64,000 nucleotides of DNA from Polyangium sp. y55x31 (GTDB lineage Bacteria > Myxococcota_A > Polyangia > Polyangiales > Polyangiaceae). The stretch lies in NCBI RefSeq assembly GCF_029946505.1, contig NZ_JARZHG010000007.1, positions 1 to 64,000 of the forward strand, in the 5' to 3' direction. The notes beneath the pieces were generated by a model. It was given only the letters and a program-made list of their open reading frames with translations. It was not told where the DNA came from and did not search any database. Made by a program: the position numbers and the translations under genes. Shown one piece after another: positions 10,488-17,624 of this stretch (its first letter is position 1; each line of letters starts with the position of its first letter).

Positions 10488-12227
10488 TCACTCGCATTTC
10501 ACGAGCGGCGCGAGCGGCGCGAAATCCCACGCGGACAGGTTCATCTCGTCGTACGTCTTGAGCTCCGACGAAAGAATCTGCGTGATGTCGGCCCAGGTCT
10601 GCCCGAACTTGTTCGTCGTCGTCCCGCCCGTCTCGGCCACGCACGCGAACTTCGCATTCCCGCAGATATCGAGCGCCTCGCAGCCCGGCGTCGTGGGCCC
10701 GAGCGCCGCGAGCACCGCGTCTCCATAAAGCGGCACGCCATTCACCACGACGAGCGATACATCCTTCGGCGCCGCCGCCAGCACCGCGTGGAACGGCTTG
10801 CTCGCGTCCCCCGCGATCACCGTCACGTCCGCCTTTTTCCCGACCTCCAGCGACCCGAGCACGTCCGAGAGCCCCAGCGCCTTCGCCGCATTCACCGTCA
10901 CCATGCGGACCAGCATGGCTGGCGAGATCACGTCCCCGTACGCCTCGTTGTCCACCTTGTTCGCGAAACGTAGCTCGTCGAGCAGGTTCTGGCTGCCCCC
11001 GAGCGACCAATCCGGCGCCAGCGCCACGTTGATGCCCAGCGACAATGCCAGCGGCACGTTCGTCGTCTTCGTCAGATCCGTCCCGCCGCCGTACAAGAAC
11101 ACGTTCGAGCGCGGCGACCACACGAGGCTCATGCCGCTGTCCGCCATCACCGCGAACTGTTCGGGCCCGAAGGCCGTCCCGTGGACGATCGTCGTCTCCG
11201 ACGCATACAGACAGCCCTCCGGGTTCGTCGCCGTCCCGAGCGTCGTGAACTCCTTTTTCGCCGTCTCGTCCACGCCCTCGCCGCAATGAATGACGTAGGC
11301 GTCGGTCTTGTCGACGACGAAGTTGTTGCAGACCGCGTCCCCGCTCGACGGCGGGAACAACGTCGAGACCTGCACCTTGTCCGCGCCGAGGTCGTTCGCC
11401 TTTTGATCGATCGTCCGCGCGAGCGACCCATAACACGTCTTGTCGATCGGGTTCGCCGCGCCGGCGATGCTCGTCGTCCCGGCGACGAGACCTTTCATCT
11501 CGCCGTACTTGTTCATCTCGCAGCCGAAGCCCGGGTCGAGGTTCGGCGTCCCCTCGCCGTTCATGTATTGCTTCGCGTCGACCATCGCCTGGTAACGCGG
11601 CTCGTTCGGCCACTGGTTGTGGTTGCCGTACGGCTTCGAGGGGCTCCAGTCCGACTCGTCGAAGATGTCGAACAGGATGTGATTGTGCGTATCGATCATC
11701 CCGGGCAGGATGACCCCGTGCGTCTTGACGACCGTCGCGTCCGCGGCGCCCGGCGCGTCCTCGCATGACGGGCCCACGCACGTCAGCGTATCGCTCTCGA
11801 TGAGCACCTCGCCCGCGAATGCCTTGTCCGGCGTGACCACACACCCGATGAGGCGCAGCTTTCCGGGCATCCCCACCGCGGACACCTCGGGCGGACCCAT
11901 CTCGGTCACGCAATCGGTGTCGACCGGGATGGCGTCGCTGCCGCCGCCTCCACCGGCGCCACCGGCGCCACCCGCGCCGCCCGCGCCGCCTGCGCCCCCG
12001 GTTCCGCCCGCGCCGCCCATTCCACCGGCGCCGCCCATTCCGCCGGCGCCGCCCGCGCCTCCGACGCCCCCGACGCCGCCCGACCCGGCGTCGCCGCCGC
12101 TCCCCCCATTCCCCTCGTCGACGTCCACCGGCAGTGGGTCGCTCGGCGTGAGCACCCGCTCTTCCGAGCAACCCACGACCGAGACCAACCCAAGAGCCCA
12201 AAGGACGAAGGTTCGGGGAGAGGCCAC
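10488..12227 (-). CDS. exported amidohydrolase lipoprotein with Gly-rich linker
   Basis: A 579-residue lipoprotein. GTG at 12227 gives a signal peptide ending GLVSVVGC; a TTG at 12302 overlapping the upstream stop would add 25 basic residues and spoil the signal. A GGAGGMGG-type linker of about 55 residues follows. The hydrolase domain has VILPGMIDTHNHILFD (HxH metal motif), VIHCGEGVDE, IVHGTAFGPEQ, LVWSPRSNVFLYG and VALAPDWSLGGSQNLLDE, the pattern of the TrzN/AtzA/cytosine-deaminase-like group. The closing LEVGKKADVTVIAGD is present. It is likely a surface or periplasmic deaminase or hydrolase. It follows another lipoprotein (12299..13357) by 71 nt. Confidence 0.85.
   Translation of the reverse strand: MASPRTFVLWALGLVSVVGCSEERVLTPSDPLPVDVDEGNGGSGGDAGSGGVGGVGGAGGAGGMGGAGGMGGAGGTGGAGGAGGAGGAGGAGGGGGSDAIPVDTDCVTEMGPPEVSAVGMPGKLRLIGCVVTPDKAFAGEVLIESDTLTCVGPSCEDAPGAADATVVKTHGVILPGMIDTHNHILFDIFDESDWSPSKPYGNHNQWPNEPRYQAMVDAKQYMNGEGTPNLDPGFGCEMNKYGEMKGLVAGTTSIAGAANPIDKTCYGSLARTIDQKANDLGADKVQVSTLFPPSSGDAVCNNFVVDKTDAYVIHCGEGVDETAKKEFTTLGTATNPEGCLYASETTIVHGTAFGPEQFAVMADSGMSLVWSPRSNVFLYGGGTDLTKTTNVPLALSLGINVALAPDWSLGGSQNLLDELRFANKVDNEAYGDVISPAMLVRMVTVNAAKALGLSDVLGSLEVGKKADVTVIAGDASKPFHAVLAAAPKDVSLVVVNGVPLYGDAVLAALGPTTPGCEALDICGNAKFACVAETGGTTTNKFGQTWADITQILSSELKTYDEMNLSAWDFAPLAPLVKCE
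11938..12110. repeat. GC-rich repeat coding a Gly-rich linker
   Basis: Imperfect tandem units of GCGCCGCCC type inside the amidohydrolase gene, read on the minus strand as GGAGGAGGMGG. Same class of linker as at 8405-8500, longer here. No spacers, so not a CRISPR array. Confidence 0.6.
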
Positions 12228-12298
12228 AGCTCGAATGTACAGGTTTTCCTTCCGAACCGCACTCCGTTTTTCGTGACATCTCCGTGGCACGCAGCGCG

Positions 12299-13357
12299 TC
12301 AATTCACGGCGCGCACCACCAAAAGCGGACCTCGGAGATGGCTGCCATCGAACGAATCCTCGACGAAGACAGACCCGTCATCCTTTTCCACCACGATGGC
12401 GCGGACGCCCTGGTCGGTCGCGACGAGCGCCCGGTCGCCGGCCGTGACCAGGTCGCGCGAGAAAAACGTACCGGCGCGACGAACCTCCCCCCCGAGCGCG
12501 ACCGAGGTCACACCGAGGCCCCCGTTTTTCGCCCCGAGCTCCACGACCCACAACGTATTCGTCGAGAGCACGAGCGCCGCCCCGCCGATCACCTCCGCCG
12601 CCTCGATCCGCTCGATCCCCGGCCCGACCCCGAGCATCACGGCCGCCCCCACGCCCTCCGCATCTACCTTTCGTAGGGCGACATCGCCCCCCACCACGTC
12701 CCAGAGCAGCCCGGATTCGGAAGGCAGCGGAACGAATCGCGCCGTCGGCGGCAGGAGCGCCGGCGCACCGAGGTCGAGGCCCGTCGTCACGAAGAGCCCG
12801 TTTTCCGTCATCGTCCCCGACAGCCGCGTCAATCGGTCATCGCTCACGCCGTACGAAAGCACCTCGACCCGGTCCCCTTCCCTCCACACCGAAGCGGGCC
12901 GCGGCGCGTGCACACCTTTTGCGATCGTACCTTCCCGCAGCACCTTCCACCGCGGCCCGTACGTCGCCTGCTCGAACACCCAGAGCCCCTCGTCCGTCGC
13001 GAAGAGCGCCGCGCCGCCATCGACCCACGCCGCGTGCGCGCACGGCCCCACCACGCCCGCGTCGAGCGGACACACCCGGCTCTCTCCGCCCGACGCATCC
13101 TCATTTTCTTCGAGCACCCACAATCGCGCGCCGTCCGGATCCACCGTCACGTCGCGCGGCGTCCCTCCGCCGCCTTCCGCCGAGCTCGTCACGGCCCCGG
13201 TTTTCCCATCGAAGACCACGACCTCCCCGCTCAGGCCAAATCCCACACCATACCACACTTCATCGGCGGAAGAAATCTGTTTTACCTCCAACGGATCCGG
13301 CTCCCGACATGCCGACACCCCGAACACCCCGAGCATGAACACCGACCATCGCGTCAT
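12299..13357 (-). CDS. lipoprotein, possible beta-propeller
   Basis: A 352-residue protein with a lipoprotein signal (VFMLGVFGVSAC). The mature part is strand-rich with repeated motifs of the kind LWVLEEN, LWVFEQA, LLWDVVGGDV, LWVVELGA and VVFDGKTGAV spaced about 40-50 residues apart, as in WD/PQQ/NHL-like propellers. A DVTVDPDGARLWV stretch is typical of such blades. No catalytic motif seen. It lies directly upstream of, and in the same direction as, the amidohydrolase lipoprotein. It could be a sensor or binding component; the function is not known. Confidence 0.7.
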   Translation of the reverse strand: MTRWSVFMLGVFGVSACREPDPLEVKQISSADEVWYGVGFGLSGEVVVFDGKTGAVTSSAEGGGGTPRDVTVDPDGARLWVLEENEDASGGESRVCPLDAGVVGPCAHAAWVDGGAALFATDEGLWVFEQATYGPRWKVLREGTIAKGVHAPRPASVWREGDRVEVLSYGVSDDRLTRLSGTMTENGLFVTTGLDLGAPALLPPTARFVPLPSESGLLWDVVGGDVALRKVDAEGVGAAVMLGVGPGIERIEAAEVIGGAALVLSTNTLWVVELGAKNGGLGVTSVALGGEVRRAGTFFSRDLVTAGDRALVATDQGVRAIVVEKDDGSVFVEDSFDGSHLRGPLLVVRAVN

Positions 13358-13410
13358 GCCCCTTCATCGACGCGACCCCCTCGGCAGTTGCGCGAAATTT
13401 TCTTGGAAGG

Positions 13411-14202
13411 CTACGGACAGCGGATCCGCGTGGGCAATGGTTCGCACCGCGCCACGCCCTTGTGCAGCACGCAACAGGACTCGTGCGCGCCGTGGCATGG
13501 ACAATCTTTCGGCTTCGTACCGTCGCCGCAGAGCACGCCGCGTGTCTTCTCGAACTCGGCCTGCTCGGCCCGCAAAACCGGCAGCTCCTTCGACGAGAGC
13601 TGCGCGAGGGCGCGCGCCACCTCGGGTTTTCGTTTCTCCGCCGCGGGCAGCGTCTCGAGCAGCGCCCGCGCCTTGCAAACCGCCGCGCGCCCGTCCATCC
13701 GCGCATCCGCGAGCGCTGCGCTCGCCAATCGTGTCCGCTCGCTCGTGGAGAGCTGTGCGGCGTTCGCCGCCTCGATCGCCTCGCCGACCGCGCCCGACTC
13801 CACGGACGCCGCGGGATGCGCCGCCGCCGCGGACGGGCTCTCGGCGCTGCTCTCACGCAAACGATCCTCGATCTCGCGCACCAGCCCGTCTTTGTTCTCC
13901 GCGACGTGCCCATACGCCACCACGGCCACGACGACCGACGCGAGCGCCACGGCCACGCGCACGAGCTCCATCCGCGTATACGCGAGCCAGCGTATACGCC
14001 GCGGCGCCCGGCCCTCGCGCGTGCTCCGTGCCACGAGCTCATCCGCGAACACCGGATGATCATCCAGCGTGATCCACGCCTCCTGCCCCTCGGGCCGCAC
14101 CCGCGTGGACGAAGGCAAACCGCGCTTGATGGCCCAGAGCACGGCCTCCTCGCTCATCGGACCGATCTTCCTGTCGCCGTCGTGGAGCTCCCATCCGGGC
14201 AT
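13411..14202 (-). CDS. GYF_2-domain membrane protein with Cys-rich C-terminus
   Basis: A 263-residue protein. Residues 1-55 match the GYF_2 pattern (WELHDGDRKIGPMSEEAV ... AWITLDD), a small domain common in bacterial membrane proteins. One transmembrane helix at about 78-98 (VRVAVALASVVVAVVAYGHV) follows a basic stretch. After it come an Ala-rich helical part and a C-terminal Cys cluster (VLCGDG, CPCHGAHESCCVLH, CEPLPTRIRC) that may form disulfides outside the cytoplasm. It starts at ATG 14202, six nt from the end of the toxin gene at 14209, so it could share its transcript. Partner unknown. Confidence 0.7.
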   Translation of the reverse strand: MPGWELHDGDRKIGPMSEEAVLWAIKRGLPSSTRVRPEGQEAWITLDDHPVFADELVARSTREGRAPRRIRWLAYTRMELVRVAVALASVVVAVVAYGHVAENKDGLVREIEDRLRESSAESPSAAAAHPAASVESGAVGEAIEAANAAQLSTSERTRLASAALADARMDGRAAVCKARALLETLPAAEKRKPEVARALAQLSSKELPVLRAEQAEFEKTRGVLCGDGTKPKDCPCHGAHESCCVLHKGVARCEPLPTRIRCP

Positions 14203-14208
14203 GATGAT

Positions 14209-14532
14209 TCAGAGTGAGAGTACCACGAATTCAGCGGCCGCGACGCCAATATCCGGGCTTCGTCGGGTGTGCGCGACCGCCACTACGATGACGCGTGAGG
14301 GTTCTTCGCGATACACGACGCAGAAAGGAAATCGACGAAGAAGCACGCGCCGTGTCCCGTGCAGGTACGACGGCCATCGCCCCGGGGCATCCTCGATACG
14401 GCGCAGCGCGCGCTCCAGCTCCTCGGAAAACGCGACGGCCACGCGCGGATCCTTCTCGGCATACCAACCGGCGGCTTCCTCGGCTTCCGTTACGGCTGCA
14501 GGCAGGAACTCAACCGGCTTCGCCACGACCAC
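14209..14532 (-). CDS. RelE/ParE-family toxin
   Basis: A 107-residue protein of the RelE/ParE fold, usually a ribosome-dependent mRNase or gyrase poison. The N-terminal EFLPAAVTEAEEAAGWYAE, the middle VAVAFSEELERALRRIED and the C-terminal LRRFPFCVVYREEP/VVAVAHTRRSPDI match ParE-like toxins. The start is GTG at 14532 (or GTG at 14526). It overlaps the end of the antitoxin gene by 23 nt, the usual antitoxin-first order. The actual target, gyrase or mRNA, cannot be told from sequence. Confidence 0.85.
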   Translation of the reverse strand: MVVAKPVEFLPAAVTEAEEAAGWYAEKDPRVAVAFSEELERALRRIEDAPGRWPSYLHGTRRVLLRRFPFCVVYREEPSRVIVVAVAHTRRSPDIGVAAAEFVVLSL

Positions 14533-14761
14533 GCGCCGCTGCGAGAATGCGCCCTCGTGCCTCCGACCAAGGGATAGGCTTCACGGCCCCGGCGTCGACC
14601 TCGTCGAGGCGGCGTCGGATTTCGTCGGACCAGGCGGCCTCGACGTCCTCCTCGGGCTCCTCGTCCTCCAGGCTCCCGATCAACGCAGCGGCCAGCGCAG
14701 CTCGCCCCTCGGGCGGCAAACGCAGCGCCGCCGCCACGACGTCATCGTTGTCCCTCGCCAT
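14510..14761 (-). CDS. addiction-module antitoxin (Unstab_antitox/TIGR02574-like)
   Basis: An 83-residue acidic protein with the pattern of the putative addiction module component family: ALRLPPEGRAALAAALIGSLE at the N-terminus and AWSDEIRRRLDEVDAGAVKPIPWSEAR in the second half. It is upstream of and overlaps the toxin gene, so it should neutralise it and probably represses the pair. No DNA-binding motif is obvious in the short N-terminus. Confidence 0.85.
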   Translation of the reverse strand: MARDNDDVVAAALRLPPEGRAALAAALIGSLEDEEPEEDVEAAWSDEIRRRLDEVDAGAVKPIPWSEARGRILAAARGRGEAG

Positions 14762-14800
14762 GAGCGCATCCTACCACACCACCAGACCTCCGAAAAAACC

Positions 14801-16606
14801 TCACGCCTGGGAAAGCGCCTGAGCCATCACAGCCCGCGCCCCCTCCCGCCCCCCTTCGAGCTGCCGCTCCACGAGCTTCCGATAAAGCCCGCCTTGCTGC
14901 ATCAGCGTCGCGTGGTCGCCGCTCTGGACGATCTTTCCATCCTCGATCACCACCACCCGGTTCGCGCCCATCACCGTCGACAATCGGTGCGCGATGATCA
15001 GCGTCGTTCGTCCCTTCATCAATCGGTCGAGCGCTTCTTTCACGAGGTGCTCGCTCTCCGCGTCGAGCGCGCTCGTCGCCTCGTCGAGCACCAGGATCCG
15101 CGGATCCTTCAGCACCGCGCGCGCGATCGCGACGCGCTGCTTCTGCCCGCCGGACAGCTTCACGCCCCGCTCGCCCACGAGCGTCGCATACCCCTCCGGG
15201 AACCTCGACACGAACTCGTGCGCGTTCGCCGCCCGCGCCGCCGCCTCCACCTCCGCCTCCGTCGCGGTTGTCCGGCCATACCGGATGTTGTCCGCCACGC
15301 TGCACGAAAATAGCATCGGCTCCTGCGAAACGACCCCGACGTTGCGCCGCAGCCATTCCGGCGAAAGCTCCCGCAGATCCTTTCCGTCGAGCGCGATGCG
15401 CCCCTCGGTCGGATCGTACAGACGCAAAAGCAGCGCCGCGATCGTCGATTTCCCCGACCCCGACGGGCCCACGAGCGCCACCACCTCGCCCGGCGCGATC
15501 GCGAGGTCGAGGTCCTGCAGCACCGGCACGTCCTTGCGCGAGGGATACGCGAAGCTCACGCGCGAAAGCTCGATACGACCTTCCACCGCGCCGGGCCGCG
15601 CGCCCTCCGCGAGCGGGATCGTCGGGGGGCGATCGATCAATTCGAATACCCGCTCGGCCGCGCCCGACGCGCGCATCAGGTCCGCCCAGAGCTCGCTGAT
15701 CCCGCCGAGCGAAAACGCCACCATGAGCGTGTAAATCAAGAACGACGTCAATCCGCCGGGCGTCATCGCGCCCTGCGACACGAGCCGCCCGCCATACCAC
15801 AGCACGAGCGCGAGCGCCGCGAATGCCGCGAACGACGAGACGCTCATGAACACGGAGCTCGTCACGATGCGCCGCCATACCACGGCGAATGCGTCCCATA
15901 CCGCCTTCGAGTATCGCCCCGCCTCCGTCTTCTCCGCGGCGAACGCCCGTACCGTCCGGATGCCTGCGATCGTCTCCTCGGCGACCTCGTTCGCCCGGGC
16001 GAGCGCGTCCTGCGCCTCGCGCGACAGCTTGCGCACGCGGCGCCCATACGCCACGGCGCCCAGCGCCACCGGCGGTACCACCCCGAGCATCACCGCCGTG
16101 AGAATGGGTGACGTGTAGACGAGGAACCCGACGCCGCCGAGCACCTGCGCCGCGAAGCGCAGCCCCATCGAGATGTTCACGCTCACCGCGTTTTGCACGA
16201 GCGTCGTGTCCGCCGCGAGCCGGCTCGTCAGCTCGCCCGTCTTCCGCTCGTCGAAGAACGCGATCTCCTGCGCGAGCAGGTGCTCGAACAGATCCCGCCG
16301 AAGGCGCGTCACGACCCGCTCGCCTGCGCTCGTGAAGCACACGAAACGCAGCGCCGTCGCGCCCGCCTGCACGGCTGCCACCACGATGAGCGCCAGCGCC
16401 GCGCGGTCGATCGTCCAGAAGCCGTCCGCCTGGCCCACGGCGCGATCCAGGATCACCCGGAATGCCTGGGGGACGAGCAGCCCCATCAATGTCCCGATGA
16501 CGAGGAACACGGTCCCGGCCGCGAGCCGCCCGATCTCCGGGCGGGCGAGCCCGAGCAGGCGGCCGAGAGACGCATTCTTGGAGGCAGGTTTGTCCGGATC
16601 TCCCAT
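14801..16606 (-). CDS. ABC exporter half-transporter (MsbA/BmrA-like)
   Basis: A 601-residue fused permease-ATPase that should work as a homodimeric exporter. Six hydrophobic segments occupy residues 1-320. The nucleotide-binding domain has Walker A GPSGSGKST (about 380), Q-loop SQEP, signature LSGGQKQR, Walker B ILVLDEATSALD, D-loop and H-loop AHR. All catalytic residues are intact. The substrate (lipid, peptide or drug) is not indicated. ATG at 16606; it is followed by 39 nt and then the toxin-antitoxin pair in the same direction, but probably forms its own unit. Confidence 0.93.
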   Translation of the reverse strand: MGDPDKPASKNASLGRLLGLARPEIGRLAAGTVFLVIGTLMGLLVPQAFRVILDRAVGQADGFWTIDRAALALIVVAAVQAGATALRFVCFTSAGERVVTRLRRDLFEHLLAQEIAFFDERKTGELTSRLAADTTLVQNAVSVNISMGLRFAAQVLGGVGFLVYTSPILTAVMLGVVPPVALGAVAYGRRVRKLSREAQDALARANEVAEETIAGIRTVRAFAAEKTEAGRYSKAVWDAFAVVWRRIVTSSVFMSVSSFAAFAALALVLWYGGRLVSQGAMTPGGLTSFLIYTLMVAFSLGGISELWADLMRASGAAERVFELIDRPPTIPLAEGARPGAVEGRIELSRVSFAYPSRKDVPVLQDLDLAIAPGEVVALVGPSGSGKSTIAALLLRLYDPTEGRIALDGKDLRELSPEWLRRNVGVVSQEPMLFSCSVADNIRYGRTTATEAEVEAAARAANAHEFVSRFPEGYATLVGERGVKLSGGQKQRVAIARAVLKDPRILVLDEATSALDAESEHLVKEALDRLMKGRTTLIIAHRLSTVMGANRVVVIEDGKIVQSGDHATLMQQGGLYRKLVERQLEGGREGARAVMAQALSQA

Positions 16607-16661
16607 GATCCGGCTTTATGTACCACGGAGCGCGCCCGCGGACGACGCTGCTCGCTCTACA

Positions 16662-17585
16662 TCATCCTGCTTTCCTCACGCGCTCGCGCGGCGGGCGCCG
16701 CGGCGCAGCCTTCTTCACCGACGGGCGCGGGGGCGCCTCCTCGGCGGGCGCCTCCTCGGCTGCGGGCGCCTCTGCTTCCTTCGGCGCGGACGGCGCGGCC
16801 GCGGCGGGGGCCCTTTGCTTCAAGCTCTGCTTCAGCGCCTCGAACAGATCGATGATCTGCGCCTGCGGCTCGGCCGGCGGCAGCGAGATCTCCTGCCCCG
16901 CGACCTTCTTCTCGATGAGCCCCGTCAGCCGCTCCTGATATTGGTCGTGGAAGTTCTCCGGGTGGAATGCGTCCGCCGAGAGCTCGCCGATGAGCCGGTC
17001 GGCGAGGTCCTCTTCTTGCGGCCGGAAGTCCACCTTGGCCGGCGGCGCGATCTCCTCGAACGGCCGCACCTCGTCCGCGTAATAGACCTGGTGCATGATG
17101 AGCCCGCCCTTGTACGGCCGTAAAAGGACGAGCTGATCCTTGCCGCGGACGCCATACCGGCCGACCGCGATCTTCTTCGTCCGCTCCATCGCGTCCGCGA
17201 GCAGCTTGTATGCCCGCGCGCCGCCCTTGTCCGGGCCGAGGTAATTCGTCTTGTCCACGTAGAGCAGGTCCACGGTCTCGGCCGGGACGAACTCGACGAT
17301 GTCGATCCGGTCCGTTCGCTCGGCGCGCACCGCGTCGAGGTCCTGGTCCGTCACCTCGACGTATTGCTCCCGCGCGTACTCGAACCCCCGCATCGTGTCC
17401 GATCGCTCGACGACCTCCCGGTCGTACGGGCAGAACAATTGCTGTTTGACGCGGGTCCCGCATTTCTTGTGAAGCATGTGAAAGCCGACGCCGTGGGAAG
17501 ACGTGGCCGTGTACAACTTGACCGGAATGGAAACCAGGCCAAACGAGATGGTCCCCGTGCCCGTGGATCGCGCAGCCATGCGCAT
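16662..17585 (-). CDS. ku: Ku DNA end-binding protein (bacterial NHEJ)
   Basis: A 307-residue bacterial Ku homodimer subunit that threads onto double-strand breaks and recruits LigD. The core begins GTISFGLVSIPVKLYTAT, with KKCGTRVKQQLFCP, YVEVTDQDLDAV, YYADEVRP and PENFHDQY, all standard for the family. The C-terminus is a lysine/proline/alanine tail (about residues 255-307) as in other bacterial Ku, used for DNA and LigD contact. Two ATGs are possible: 17585 (MRMAARS, with AAGGA at good distance) or 17579. It is divergent from ligD with only 39 nt between start codons. Confidence 0.95.
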   Translation of the reverse strand: MRMAARSTGTGTISFGLVSIPVKLYTATSSHGVGFHMLHKKCGTRVKQQLFCPYDREVVERSDTMRGFEYAREQYVEVTDQDLDAVRAERTDRIDIVEFVPAETVDLLYVDKTNYLGPDKGGARAYKLLADAMERTKKIAVGRYGVRGKDQLVLLRPYKGGLIMHQVYYADEVRPFEEIAPPAKVDFRPQEEDLADRLIGELSADAFHPENFHDQYQERLTGLIEKKVAGQEISLPPAEPQAQIIDLFEALKQSLKQRAPAAAAPSAPKEAEAPAAEEAPAEEAPPRPSVKKAAPRRPPRERVRKAG

Positions 17586-17624
17586 CGATCCTTGCAAAGG
17601 TCGTGGACGATCCCGGAGGACCCT
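17586..17624. promoter_or_regulatory. ku-ligD divergent intergenic region with palindrome
   Basis: This 39-nt gap holds the near-palindrome CCTTGCAAAGG (17590-17600), one half of which serves as the ku ribosome site, and GGAGGA (17615-17620), which serves ligD. The gap is too short for two separate promoters, so -35/-10 elements must lie inside the opposing coding regions or overlap. A shared operator is possible. Confidence 0.5.

Noticed and set aside
11938-12110. CRISPR or insertion-site repeats
   Set aside because: The repeats encode an in-frame Gly-rich linker between the lipid anchor and the amidohydrolase domain; no spacers.
12228-12302. TTG start at 12302 for the amidohydrolase lipoprotein
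   Set aside because: It would add 25 basic residues before a good lipoprotein signal; GTG at 12227 gives a clean one.
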